From positions 2,418,001 to 2,482,000 of the forward strand of contig NC_017527.1 of assembly GCF_000235565.1 (NCBI RefSeq): a stretch of DNA of 64,000 nucleotides, read 5' to 3'. The notes under the pieces are model-generated. The model made no database searches, was not told where the DNA came from, and saw only the letters and a program-made list of their open reading frames with translations. This document shows positions 26,817-34,380 of this stretch, one piece after another. Source of the stretch: Methanothrix harundinacea 6Ac (lineage in GTDB: Archaea > Halobacteriota > Methanosarcinia > Methanotrichales > Methanotrichaceae). The translations under genes and the position numbers were made by a program. The stretch's first letter is position 1, and each line of letters begins with the position of its first letter.

Positions 26817-27224
26817 ATGAGAATTAGAGTTGTCAGCTCAAAAGACGAGATCGCTGAACTGAACCCGAACGAGAGGATCGTCCACCTGGCCTTCAGGCCC
26901 TCCAACGTAGACTTCCTCGACCTGATGAGGAGCTGCCCCCGCCTCCGGGCCGTCCAGGTGCCGCCCTCCTATCACAAGACGATGTCCAAGGCGATCAAGC
27001 TCTTCCTGGAGATGCAGGGGATCGACCTTTTGGAGGGGGACGTCTGGGGCCACCGGAAGGACATCGACGAGTACTACGTCGTCGACGAGGAGGCTATCGA
27101 GGAGATCGGAAACCTCATCAAGCAGGGCGAGTCCATCGAGGACGCCTCCGCCGCCATCCAGAGGAAGACGCGGCTCGCCCCCGACCTGATCAGGTACATC
27201 GCCAAGTCCAAGATCACCGCCTGA
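26817..27224 (+). CDS. DUF1699 family protein, copy 4
   Basis: 135 residues. ATG 26817 is chosen over GTG 26814 because it gives the RIRVVSSKDEI N-terminus shared by the other copies and a proper distance from GAGGTGA. NPNERIVHLAFRPSNVDFL, PPSYHKTMSKAIKLFLEMQG and EGDVWGHRKDIDEYYVVDEE are present, with the copy-3-like IQRKTRLAPDLIRYIAKSK end. It is the last of the array and is followed by the first DUF4198 gene. Function unknown. Confidence 0.88.
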   Translation: MRIRVVSSKDEIAELNPNERIVHLAFRPSNVDFLDLMRSCPRLRAVQVPPSYHKTMSKAIKLFLEMQGIDLLEGDVWGHRKDIDEYYVVDEEAIEEIGNLIKQGESIEDASAAIQRKTRLAPDLIRYIAKSKITA

Positions 27225-27329
27225 AGGTCGGGCGGTGCTTGGACCACCCTCTCCCTCCGGGGATCTCGATCCCACCCCCAACCTTTCTCCATTTCTACAT
27301 CATTCGTAGCAATTGATGATAATAATCAT

Positions 27330-27339
27330 ATACTAGTAT
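27330..27339 (+). promoter_or_regulatory. Palindrome in the promoter of the first DUF4198 gene
   Basis: ATACTAGTAT is a perfect ten-base palindrome embedded in CATATACTAGTATTACC, 24 bases before the TTG start. Similar sequences occur before the DUF4198 genes at 28393 (GTATCTAGTATTAAT, 28357-28371) and 34197 (ATACTAGAGATAC on the minus strand, 34207-34219). It may be an operator or part of the TATA element. Confidence 0.4.
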
Positions 27340-27363
27340 TACCGAATCGTCTCCGGTGATAGC

Positions 27364-28242
27364 TTGAGACGGATCGCATTATATCTGACGATGCTGGTCC
27401 TCGCCCTGGCCATGGGGGCGAGCGGCCACGAGACGTATATCCGACCGATATCCGGGTGGGCGAGCCCCGGGGATGTGGTGTACCTGCCCCTGGGGAGCGG
27501 CCACGCCACCGCCAACACCGAGCTCCCCGAGGGGATCGTGAACGTCACCGTCATCGGCCCGGCGGAGGAGGCCGTCCTCGACGGCATGGGCGAGATCTCC
27601 GGATTCTGGGATATATACAGCTTCGTCCCCGAGGAGGCCGGACTTTACGTCGTCGACGTCTACCACTCCGAGGGCTCCTGGACGAACATCGTGACCAACC
27701 CTCCGAACGGGAGCTTCTGGGAGCACGCCTACGCCTACGACATCGACTTCGACTCCCTCAACAAGACCGGCTGGGCCGACGACTGGTATGTAGCCAGATC
27801 CTACCCGAAGAACTGCTACGCCAAGGCCTTCGTCGCCGTCGGTGAAGAAGCCGACCTATCGAAGGCGAACGAGGCCGTCGGCCAGGAGCTGGAGATCGTG
27901 CCCCTCGACGACATCTCCACCGTCGGCAAGGGCGACTTCGCCTTCCAGCTCCTCTTCCAGGGAGAGCCGATCTCCGGGATCGACGTCTGGGCGATGAAGG
28001 TGGGGGACGACACCCCGGTGGAGAGCGTCACCGACGCCGAGGGTAAGTTCACCCTCAACCTCAACGACGAGGCGTCAGAGCTGACGGAGTGGATAGTCAG
28101 GGCGGACACCAAGATGGACCCGAGGATCGTGGAGGCGGTGGACCTCCCGAGGGGACCCCTCTCCGCGGAGAAGAGCTACGTAGGTCCGGTCTTTCGGGCG
28201 GCTCTAACCCTCAGATCCGACTATATATCCACTGGATACTGA
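27364..28242 (+). CDS. DUF4198 exported protein (NikK-like), copy A
   Basis: 292 residues. DUF4198 proteins are exported accessory components of nickel/cobalt ECF-type transporters (NikK). A signal peptide (LYLTMLVLALAMGASG) is followed immediately by HETYIRPISGWASPGD, so the mature protein probably begins with His. Two beta-sandwich-like regions follow, with a linker at about residues 160-195 and a C-terminal carboxypeptidase-regulatory-like segment. It starts at TTG. It is transcribed alone, divergent in direction from the transporter operon 5 kb away. No membrane anchor is seen at the C-terminus. Confidence 0.82.
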   Translation: MRRIALYLTMLVLALAMGASGHETYIRPISGWASPGDVVYLPLGSGHATANTELPEGIVNVTVIGPAEEAVLDGMGEISGFWDIYSFVPEEAGLYVVDVYHSEGSWTNIVTNPPNGSFWEHAYAYDIDFDSLNKTGWADDWYVARSYPKNCYAKAFVAVGEEADLSKANEAVGQELEIVPLDDISTVGKGDFAFQLLFQGEPISGIDVWAMKVGDDTPVESVTDAEGKFTLNLNDEASELTEWIVRADTKMDPRIVEAVDLPRGPLSAEKSYVGPVFRAALTLRSDYISTGY

Positions 28243-28255
28243 AGAGACCTTCTTT

Positions 28256-28270
28256 GGGGGGATACCCCCC
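28256..28270 (+). terminator. Hairpin after DUF4198 copy A
   Basis: GGGGGG-ATA-CCCCCC is a perfect six-base stem lying 14 bases after the stop codon, followed by TTAAAAGG. It may be a terminator or a processing site. Confidence 0.4.
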
Positions 28271-28280
28271 TTAAAAGGTA

Positions 28281-28317
28281 CAGGCACCTCACCACCGATA
28301 TGGGGATATCGTGCCTG
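28281..28317 (+). terminator. Bulged hairpin with T-rich tail between the two DUF4198 genes
   Basis: CAGGCA pairs with TGCCTG, enclosing the inner stem CGATAT-GGGG-ATATCG with nine unpaired bases on the 5' side. It is followed by CTAATATTATTTTTC. The T-rich tail favours a terminator for copy A; a small regulatory RNA is possible. Confidence 0.5.
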
Positions 28318-28392
28318 CTAATATTATTTTTCTGATCATCCAGTGAGAGCATTTAAGTATCTAGTATTAATAAAGGTCTACGGGTGTTTTGA

Positions 28393-29256
28393 ATGAACAG
28401 AATATTGGCGGTCTGCCTCCTCCTGGCCTTCGCCATCGCTGGTGGGCATGCCCACGATACATGGCTTATGACCACCAGCGGTTGGGCGAGCGAGGGGGAT
28501 CTCGCCCTCGTCCAGATGACCGAAGGCCACTCCTTCGTCCCCATGGCGCCGCCGCCAGGGGATATATCCATCAGGGTGACCGGCCCCGGTGGGTACGATC
28601 GGTCCTTCGACCTCGACGAGACGACGGCGACGAACGGCCCCTACTACCGAACCGACTTCGATGTAGAAAGCCCCGGCCTCTACGTCGCGACGGGTGAGCA
28701 GCACGAGGGCCCCCTGACCTTCGTGCGGACGAAATTCGGCGCCCCGGATGAGGAGATGGACGGATACGACGAGATCGCCTGGGATGAGGTCGAGACCAGC
28801 GGCTGGGACCCCGACTGGTACATCGCCGAGGCCTACGAAGACCTGGTGAAGTTCTCGAAGCTCTTCATAGTGGCGGAGAACGCCGACTTCGCCTCCGCCT
28901 CCGTCCCCATCGGCCAGCGGCTTGAGATCGTCCCCCTGGAGAACATAACCGCCCTCGGCACCGGCGACTTCAGGTTCCTCGTCCTCTTCGATGGAGAGCC
29001 GGCGGCAGGTCTGGAGGTCAGGCTTGCGACGACCGCAAACCCATCCGTGGGGAAAGGGGTCACCGACGAGGATGGAGTCGTCCTCCTCGCCGTCCCCGAG
29101 CCGGGGCTCTGGATCGTGGCAACGGAGCATAAAGACGGCGAGATGGTGCTTCTGCCACAACACGGGCCGGACGCCGTCGAGGAGAGCTTTGTAGGAACAG
29201 GCTACTTCTCCGTCCTGACCCTCCGGCAGGACTATACTAAGCCCGAGGCGGACTGA
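28393..29256 (+). CDS. DUF4198 exported protein (NikK-like), copy B
   Basis: 287 residues. The signal peptide (LAVCLLLAFAIAGGHA) is followed by HDTWLMTTSGWASEGDLALV, again with His at the likely mature N-terminus, plus a second His two residues before the cut. A paralog of copy A: both have WASxGD, a WDPDWYIAEAYED-like segment and a QxLEIVPL linker. It has its own promoter with an ATACTAGTAT-like element and is followed convergently by the transporter operon. Nickel or cobalt binding is inferred from family and neighbours. Confidence 0.82.
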   Translation: MNRILAVCLLLAFAIAGGHAHDTWLMTTSGWASEGDLALVQMTEGHSFVPMAPPPGDISIRVTGPGGYDRSFDLDETTATNGPYYRTDFDVESPGLYVATGEQHEGPLTFVRTKFGAPDEEMDGYDEIAWDEVETSGWDPDWYIAEAYEDLVKFSKLFIVAENADFASASVPIGQRLEIVPLENITALGTGDFRFLVLFDGEPAAGLEVRLATTANPSVGKGVTDEDGVVLLAVPEPGLWIVATEHKDGEMVLLPQHGPDAVEESFVGTGYFSVLTLRQDYTKPEAD

Positions 29257-29301
29257 AGGTCCGCCTCACCTCTTTTTCTTCTTTTTGACCTTCTAGGTCC
29301 C

Positions 29302-30129
29302 TCACCCGAGGATCCTCTTCAGCCCCTCGACCGCCTCATCTTTTGTGATGGGCGTCTGATGGAAGTGATGGCTGCAGCAGCCCCTCAGGGAGTGGAAGAG
29401 GTCCACCAGGATCGGGACCTCCAGGCCGAGGCCCTCCAGGACCTCCCTCTCCTCGAGGATCTCCCTCAGGGGGCCGTACCCCATCACCCTCCTATCCAGG
29501 AGGAGGATCTCGTCGGCCATCAGGGTCACGATGTTGACGTCGTGGGTGGCGGTGATGATCGTCGTCCCCGAGTCGCAGAGGTCTCTTATGAGGGAGACGA
29601 CCGTCCTCTTGGACTTGGGGTCGAGGTTCGAGGTCGGCTCGTCCATCACCAGGACCTCCGGCCTCATGGAGAGGACCGAGGCGAGGGCCGCCCTCTTCTT
29701 CTGGCCGAAGCTGAGGTGGTGGGGGGCCTTCCCTTCGAGCCCTTGGAGGCCCACCGCCTCCAGGGCCCGGGAGACGTCCCGGTCCACCTCCGCCTCGGCC
29801 CTGCCGAGGTTCCGGGGGCCGAAGGCGACGTCCTCCCGGAGGTTGGGCATGAAGAGCTGGTCGTCGGGGTCCTGGAAGACCATCCCCACCCGGCTGCGGA
29901 CCCAGGGGAGGCTCTCCTCCTCGACCTTCCGGCCGAGGATCCTGACCGTCCCATCCCCCCTCAAAAGGCCGTTCATGTGAAGGAGGAGGGTCGACTTTCC
30001 GGCGCCGTTGGGGCCGAGGAGGGCGACCGACCTCCCCCGCTCTACGGAGAAGCTGACCCCGTCGAGGGCTCTTGTCCCGTCGGGGTAGCTGTAGCTGAGA
30101 TCCTGGATCTCGATGGCGTATTCGCTCAG
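29302..30129 (-). CDS. cbiO: Nickel/cobalt ECF-type transporter ATP-binding protein
   Basis: This is the ABC ATPase of the nickel (or cobalt) importer, 275 residues. Walker A LLGPNGAGKST, Q-loop VFQDPDDQLF, signature HLSFGQKKR and Walker B VLVMDEPTSNLDP are all present. The C-terminus has LRGCCSHHFHQ, a Cys/His cluster that may sense metal. The start appears to be CTG at 30129, overlapping the stop of the permease gene as CTGA: no ATG, GTG or TTG is available in frame before the first strand (YAIEIQDLSYSYPDG). This is an unusual start, inferred from the domain boundary. Confidence 0.92.
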   Translation of the reverse strand: MSEYAIEIQDLSYSYPDGTRALDGVSFSVERGRSVALLGPNGAGKSTLLLHMNGLLRGDGTVRILGRKVEEESLPWVRSRVGMVFQDPDDQLFMPNLREDVAFGPRNLGRAEAEVDRDVSRALEAVGLQGLEGKAPHHLSFGQKKRAALASVLSMRPEVLVMDEPTSNLDPKSKRTVVSLIRDLCDSGTTIITATHDVNIVTLMADEILLLDRRVMGYGPLREILEEREVLEGLGLEVPILVDLFHSLRGCCSHHFHQTPITKDEAVEGLKRILG

Positions 30130-30905
30130 AGGATCATCCCCTGGGTGGCGGCGTGATCGATCAGCTGGAGGAGGAGGGCGGCCCCCACCACGGCGAGGCT
30201 CTTCGCCCAGTCCCCCCTCTTCATCTGGAACTTCCCCGAGGAAGGGAGGGCGCCGTCGTACCCCCGGGATACCATCGCCCGGTATATCCGCTCGGACCGC
30301 TCGTAGCTTCTTACAAAGAGCATCCCGAGGGCTGTCCCTATCACCTTCGCCGTCCGCAGGTCGGTCCTCTTCGCGAAGCTCTTGGAGGCGAGGGACTTCT
30401 CGATGGACCTCATCTCCTCGCTCAAGAGGAAGAGGTAGCGGTAGGTGAAGAGGAATATCTGGAGGACAACCTCCGGGAACCGGAGCCCCCTCAGGGCCTG
30501 GACGGTGATGTTGAAGGGGGAGGTGGCGAAGAGTGGGTAGGCGAGGAGGACGGCGGAGACCCCCCTCGCGAGGATGAGGGAGCCGAGGAGGAGGCCGTCG
30601 AGGCTGAGGTCCACCGCCGATACGGCGACGGTCCTCTCCCCGCCCCCGGTGAAGGGGAGGATGAAGAAGATGGGAAGGATGAAGATCACCGGCCACCTCG
30701 CCCTCCTGGCCACGTCCCTCAGGGGGAGCCTCGAGGCGAGGAGGACCGCCATGGAGAGGGCGAGGCCGAGGAGCGCCACCCTGACGCTCTCCACCATGAC
30801 GACGGAGAAGATCAGGACGAGGATCGAGGCGACCTTAGCCCGGGGGTCCCACCGGTGGATGGGAGAGTCGATCCCGGAGGAGGCGTCGATGTCAAGGCCG
30901 CTCAA
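30126..30905 (-). CDS. cbiQ: Nickel/cobalt ECF-type transporter permease (T component)
   Basis: 259 residues with about five transmembrane helices and the energy-coupling T-component motifs near the C-terminal third: SKSFAKRTDLRTAKVIG and RSYERSERIYRAMVSRGYDG, the latter holding the Ala-Arg-Gly-like coupling motif that touches the ATPase. It lies 22 bases after the small exported-protein gene and overlaps the ATPase gene. Substrate is nickel or cobalt by context. Confidence 0.93.
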   Translation of the reverse strand: MSGLDIDASSGIDSPIHRWDPRAKVASILVLIFSVVMVESVRVALLGLALSMAVLLASRLPLRDVARRARWPVIFILPIFFILPFTGGGERTVAVSAVDLSLDGLLLGSLILARGVSAVLLAYPLFATSPFNITVQALRGLRFPEVVLQIFLFTYRYLFLLSEEMRSIEKSLASKSFAKRTDLRTAKVIGTALGMLFVRSYERSERIYRAMVSRGYDGALPSSGKFQMKRGDWAKSLAVVGAALLLQLIDHAATQGMIL

Positions 30906-30927
30906 GATCCCGCCCCCATCCCCGCTC

Positions 30928-31344
30928 CTATCTCCTCCTCTTCGAGGCGTAGATCATCGATATCCCGGCGATCCCCAGGAGGTAGCCGAAGCCCGCGGCG
31001 ACCTTCATCGCCACCGGGAGCTCCGGCTCGACGGAGCCGACTCCAGCCGCTCCTATCTTCGTCTCCGCCCGATGGCCGACGGAGGAGGTGACGAAGAGGA
31101 GGTCTTCGACCTTCCTCCCCTCCGGCCTGAAGACGAAGACCCCTCCGGCGTCGGTGGTCCCCTCGCCGACGAGGTCATCGCCGTCGTAGGCCTGGACGGC
31201 GACCCCCCCGGCGGGGGTGCCGTCGTCGTAGAAGACGGATAGGGCCACCTCCTCGATGGAATAGCCCATCAGCATCCGGTGGCCGGCGGCGGTGCCGGCG
31301 AAGAAGAGGACCGCCAGGACCGCATATAAGGCGACCCTATTCAT
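30928..31344 (-). CDS. Small exported/membrane-anchored transporter accessory protein (NikL/NikN-like), second copy
   Basis: 138 residues from ATG 31344, which overlaps the previous stop as ATGA. The signal peptide (ALYAVLAVLFFAGTAAG) ends before HRMLMGYSIEEVALSVFYDDG. A carboxypeptidase-regulatory-like beta-sandwich (GGVAVQAYDGDDLVGEGTTD) and a C-terminal transmembrane helix (VAAGFGYLLGIAGISMIYAS) follow. It is a paralog of the upstream gene: both have HRM at the mature N-terminus and a YDDGxPA segment. In NikMLQO systems such proteins connect the S component and the exported binding proteins. Confidence 0.8.
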   Translation of the reverse strand: MNRVALYAVLAVLFFAGTAAGHRMLMGYSIEEVALSVFYDDGTPAGGVAVQAYDGDDLVGEGTTDAGGVFVFRPEGRKVEDLLFVTSSVGHRAETKIGAAGVGSVEPELPVAMKVAAGFGYLLGIAGISMIYASKRRR

Positions 31345-31751
31345 CTCTTCCTCACCCTCCACCCTATCAGGAGGCCGGGGAAGAGGGCGAGGCCCAGAGC
31401 CTTCGCCTCCGGGGAGGGAGGCCTCTCTGCCGAGACGGTGAGGTACCCCTCCTCGGAGTGGCCGGCTCCAGAGATGGCGTACCGCCACTCGCCGGTCCCC
31501 TTTCCTGGGAGGGTCACCTTGTAGATCCCCTGGGCGTCGGTCACCCCCGCCTCGTAGAGGTCGTAGTCTTGCGTCGTCCCGTTCAGCCGGTATATCGAGA
31601 TATCGGCGTTCTTCGCAGGCTCGCCGTCGTCGTAGATGGCGAAGATCTCCAGGCTCATCCTGTGGCCTAAGAACATCCTGTGCGCCTCCGCCATCCCCGC
31701 GGTGAGGAGGAGGAGGAGGAAGACCAAAATTACAGCTCTTCTCAAAATCAA
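31341..31751 (-). CDS. Small exported/membrane-anchored transporter accessory protein (NikL-like), first copy
   Basis: 136 residues with a signal peptide (VILVFLLLLLTAGMAEA), then HRMFLGHRMSLEIFAIYDDG, a beta-sandwich with VTDAQGIYKVTLPG, and a C-terminal hydrophobic segment (LALFPGLLIGWRV). It starts at TTG, which overlaps the nikM stop as TTGA. His, Met and a second His-Arg-Met close to the mature N-terminus are plausible metal ligands. Confidence 0.8.
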   Translation of the reverse strand: MILRRAVILVFLLLLLTAGMAEAHRMFLGHRMSLEIFAIYDDGEPAKNADISIYRLNGTTQDYDLYEAGVTDAQGIYKVTLPGKGTGEWRYAISGAGHSEEGYLTVSAERPPSPEAKALGLALFPGLLIGWRVRKR

Positions 31752-32377
31752 TCGCCTCCATAGCCAGAATCCCTGGCGCGGATAAGCATCTCCGGCTTGA
31801 CGGCCTGGAGGAAGCCCGCCGCAAGCCCCACCACCGCCGCCTCGATGAGGATGATGGGGATGTGGACGGCGAGGACGAGGGCGGCGATCTCAGTGAACGC
31901 CTCCCCCAGGACGAGGAGCTCTGCGGATAAGATCAGAGTGGCGCCGAGGACGGCGGCTCCCCCCGCCAGGCCGCCGAAGACCACCTCCCTCCTCGGCGAC
32001 GGAAGGCGCCGGCGCCCCTCGAAGATCTTCCAGGCGAGGAGGGCCGGAAGCCCCATGTTGACGGCGTTGACCCCGATGACGCTGATACCGCCGTGCTGGA
32101 AGAGGACCGCCTGGAGGGTGAGGGCGACGGCGACGCTGACGAAGGCCCTCTTCCCCAGGAGGATCCCCGCGAGGCCGTTCATCACCAGGTGGACACTCGT
32201 CGGCCCGACGGGGAAGTGGACGAGGGAGGCGACGAAGACCGCCGCGGTGATGAGGGAGATCTTGGGGATCTCCTCCGCCCGGACGTCCCTCAAGGTGACG
32301 AAGAGGAGGAGGCCGGCGAGGGCGAAGCCCGCGGCGAGGACGGGGGGCGAGAGGACGCCGTCGGAGATGTGGACCAA
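31748..32377 (-). CDS. nikM: Nickel/cobalt transporter substrate-binding membrane subunit (CbiM/NikM)
   Basis: 209 residues with about seven hydrophobic helices. The N-terminus VHISDGVLS and the segment FPVGPTSVHLVMNGLAGILLG carry the histidines that coordinate Ni/Co in this family. The family usually begins Met-His; here a Val comes between (TTG GTC CAC), which would place the His at position 3. LFQHGGISVIGVNAVNMGLPAL is the conserved middle motif. It follows nikK by 4 bases and overlaps nikL, so the whole operon is tightly coupled. Confidence 0.93.
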   Translation of the reverse strand: MVHISDGVLSPPVLAAGFALAGLLLFVTLRDVRAEEIPKISLITAAVFVASLVHFPVGPTSVHLVMNGLAGILLGKRAFVSVAVALTLQAVLFQHGGISVIGVNAVNMGLPALLAWKIFEGRRRLPSPRREVVFGGLAGGAAVLGATLILSAELLVLGEAFTEIAALVLAVHIPIILIEAAVVGLAAGFLQAVKPEMLIRARDSGYGGD

Positions 32378-32381
32378 AGGC

Positions 32382-33164
32382 TCACCTGCCGCACCAGAAG
32401 CTGAGGTAGCCGGTGGGGGCGATCTGGTCGTAGTCGAGGCTCTCCCCCTCCCGGTACCGGCCGCTCGGATCGTCGCTGGTGGCGGTCCAGGTTCCGGACT
32501 CCTCGACCGTCGCCTCGAAGGAGAGGACCCAGAGGCCGGGGCTGGAGAGGTCGAACTCGATCGTCCCGTCGGAGGTGGTCCCCTCGACCTCGCTATCGGA
32601 GGCGTGGAGGACCGTCAGGACGTCCTGGGGGCTCTTCACCACCATGGCGGCGTAGTCTCCTCCGAGCCCCTCGCCGTTCCAGAGGGCCTCGGCCCGGAAC
32701 CGGTCACCCAACCCCAGGGCTCCCATATCCCCCTGGGGTACGATCTCCAGCCCCTCGCCGGAGGAGAAGGCGCAGTCCCCCGCCGAACCGACCGGGATGA
32801 CCGCCCGGCCCGCCTTGGGGAGGAAGGAGGCAGCTCCGCTGAAGCCGATCCAGGCGGGGTCGAAGAAGGTCGGCTCCATCTCAAAGTCCAGGATGTAGCA
32901 GCCGGGGTCGCCGACCTCCACCGTCCCGGCGAGGCCGCCGTCCCTCTCGGCCAGGCTCAGACCTTCCGTCCCGGCGGGGCCGATCACCTCGGCCCTCGCG
33001 AGCTGGGGCGCCGTCTCCCCTTCAGCGTCGTGGCTGTAGGTGATCCATATATTCACGTCTGAGGCTTCGCTGACCTCCTCGGGGAATACCGCAAAGAGCA
33101 TGTGTCCCGAGCCCAGGGCGACGAGGCCCGCCACCACCAAAAGCGATAGATAAAGCCGTCTCAT
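32382..33164 (-). CDS. nikK: DUF4198 exported protein (NikK), first gene of the transporter operon, copy C
   Basis: 260 residues. The signal peptide (LSLLVVAGLVALGSG) ends before HMLFAVFPEEVSEASDVN. The NGEGLGGDYAAMV repeat domain and a PGLWVLSFEA strand follow. It is directly upstream of nikM (4-base gap), so this is the copy most surely part of the transporter. There is no C-terminal anchor. It probably captures Ni or Co outside the membrane and hands it to the S component; this is by family analogy. Confidence 0.87.
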   Translation of the reverse strand: MRRLYLSLLVVAGLVALGSGHMLFAVFPEEVSEASDVNIWITYSHDAEGETAPQLARAEVIGPAGTEGLSLAERDGGLAGTVEVGDPGCYILDFEMEPTFFDPAWIGFSGAASFLPKAGRAVIPVGSAGDCAFSSGEGLEIVPQGDMGALGLGDRFRAEALWNGEGLGGDYAAMVVKSPQDVLTVLHASDSEVEGTTSDGTIEFDLSSPGLWVLSFEATVEESGTWTATSDDPSGRYREGESLDYDQIAPTGYLSFWCGR

Positions 33165-33375
33165 ATCCGTTCACCACCTTCTCTTACCTTCACCCATCCG
33201 GATGCTGAGCTGATCAGCGAGGGGGATGGGCGTCCTAGGATTTAAGGCTAGTTATATGGTTTGTTGCCGTTTTACGCCGTATTCGATACTCAAATGAAAT
33301 CCCATAATCTGTATTTATTAAAAAATCTGATTTCTTATGAAGGCCGGCCGTCAAGAAAAAATATGGCGGGGAGGC

Positions 33376-34197
33376 TTACGCCTTCACCCAGACCGACATG
33401 ACGTTGGTGTACCGGACGACGTTGTAGTCCACCTCATCCCCGGCCTTGAACCTCCCACCGCTGTGGTCGTAGGTGGCGGTCCACTTCCCGGGCTCGTTGA
33501 GGTCTATGCTGGCCATAACCTGCCAGGGCCCCGCCTGGGTGAAGCTGACGGTGAACGAGCCGCCCTCCCCGGCGGACCCGGTCTGGACGGCGTCGCCGCC
33601 GTGGGCGTCCCAGGTCCAGTAGTAGGCGGTGAAGGTGGCGTTCACCGGCTCGCCGTTCCAGAGGGCGGTGAAGGTGACGTTATCCTTGTTCATGATCTCA
33701 TAGGGGGCCTTCTCCGGGACTATCTCCAGGGGGACCCCCGCCTCCCAGCTCTCCTTCCCCTCGTCGCCGGCGTGGATCACCATGGTGGCGTAGCTGTAGC
33801 CGAGCCTGGGGTTGCTGGCCTGGGTCCCGCCCCAGCCCGGATCGTAGACGGAGGGAGACCTGGCGACGGCGAAGACGTAGTCGCCGGGGGTGCTGAGGGC
33901 CACGTCATTATACCCATAGGGGACCCAGCCGTATCCGGGGACCCAGTCGCCCGTCTCCATCGCGAGGTCGAGCCTCTCCCCCGCCGGGGTCAGGAGGTAG
34001 GCGGCGTCCATCAGGGGGACGGAGAAGCCCGCCACGCTCCCGGCATGGCCGTAGAAGAAGTAGACGGGCTGAGTTGCCCCGGCCTCGGCGACGTCCTTCG
34101 ACTCGACCCAGAGGGCGTGGCCGCTGGCGTTCATCGTCATCCCTCCCAGGATTAGGAGGAGCAACAAAGTAATTATGCTCTTCGTTTTAATCACCAT
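33376..34197 (-). CDS. DUF4198 exported protein (NikK-like), copy D
   Basis: 273 residues. The signal peptide (IITLLLLLILGGMTMNASG) ends before HALWVESKDVAEAGATQPVY. It is Trp/Tyr-rich, with AYYWTWDAHGGDAVQTG, PLEIVPEKAPYEI and a C-terminal VRYTNVMSVWV. It is closely related to copy E (VPLMDAxYLxxPAGERLDLA is shared). It has its own promoter: TATTTATCATACTAG lies just upstream, which would give an almost leaderless mRNA. Confidence 0.83.
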   Translation of the reverse strand: MVIKTKSIITLLLLLILGGMTMNASGHALWVESKDVAEAGATQPVYFFYGHAGSVAGFSVPLMDAAYLLTPAGERLDLAMETGDWVPGYGWVPYGYNDVALSTPGDYVFAVARSPSVYDPGWGGTQASNPRLGYSYATMVIHAGDEGKESWEAGVPLEIVPEKAPYEIMNKDNVTFTALWNGEPVNATFTAYYWTWDAHGGDAVQTGSAGEGGSFTVSFTQAGPWQVMASIDLNEPGKWTATYDHSGGRFKAGDEVDYNVVRYTNVMSVWVKA

Positions 34198-34206
34198 TGC
34201 TTAAGT

Positions 34207-34226
34207 ATCTCTAGTATGATAAATAG
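34207..34226 (-). promoter_or_regulatory. Promoter of DUF4198 copy D
   Basis: On the minus strand TATTTATCATACTAGAGATAC combines a TATA-like core with the ATACTAG motif also seen before copies A and B. It ends about 10 bases from the ATG, so transcription should start at or near the start codon. Confidence 0.4.
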
Positions 34227-34380
34227 ATTTCGGATTTAACAATTAGTAACAATTAATTTGGATTTTTCTGTGGGAAACTCCATTCGATTCGCTATAAAAT
34301 CAAACTCCATGGGTGGTCGGAAGCTCCGGAGAGTCCGGATACCGTATTAAAAAGGGGGAGGAGATAAAAAAAAGTGGAGA

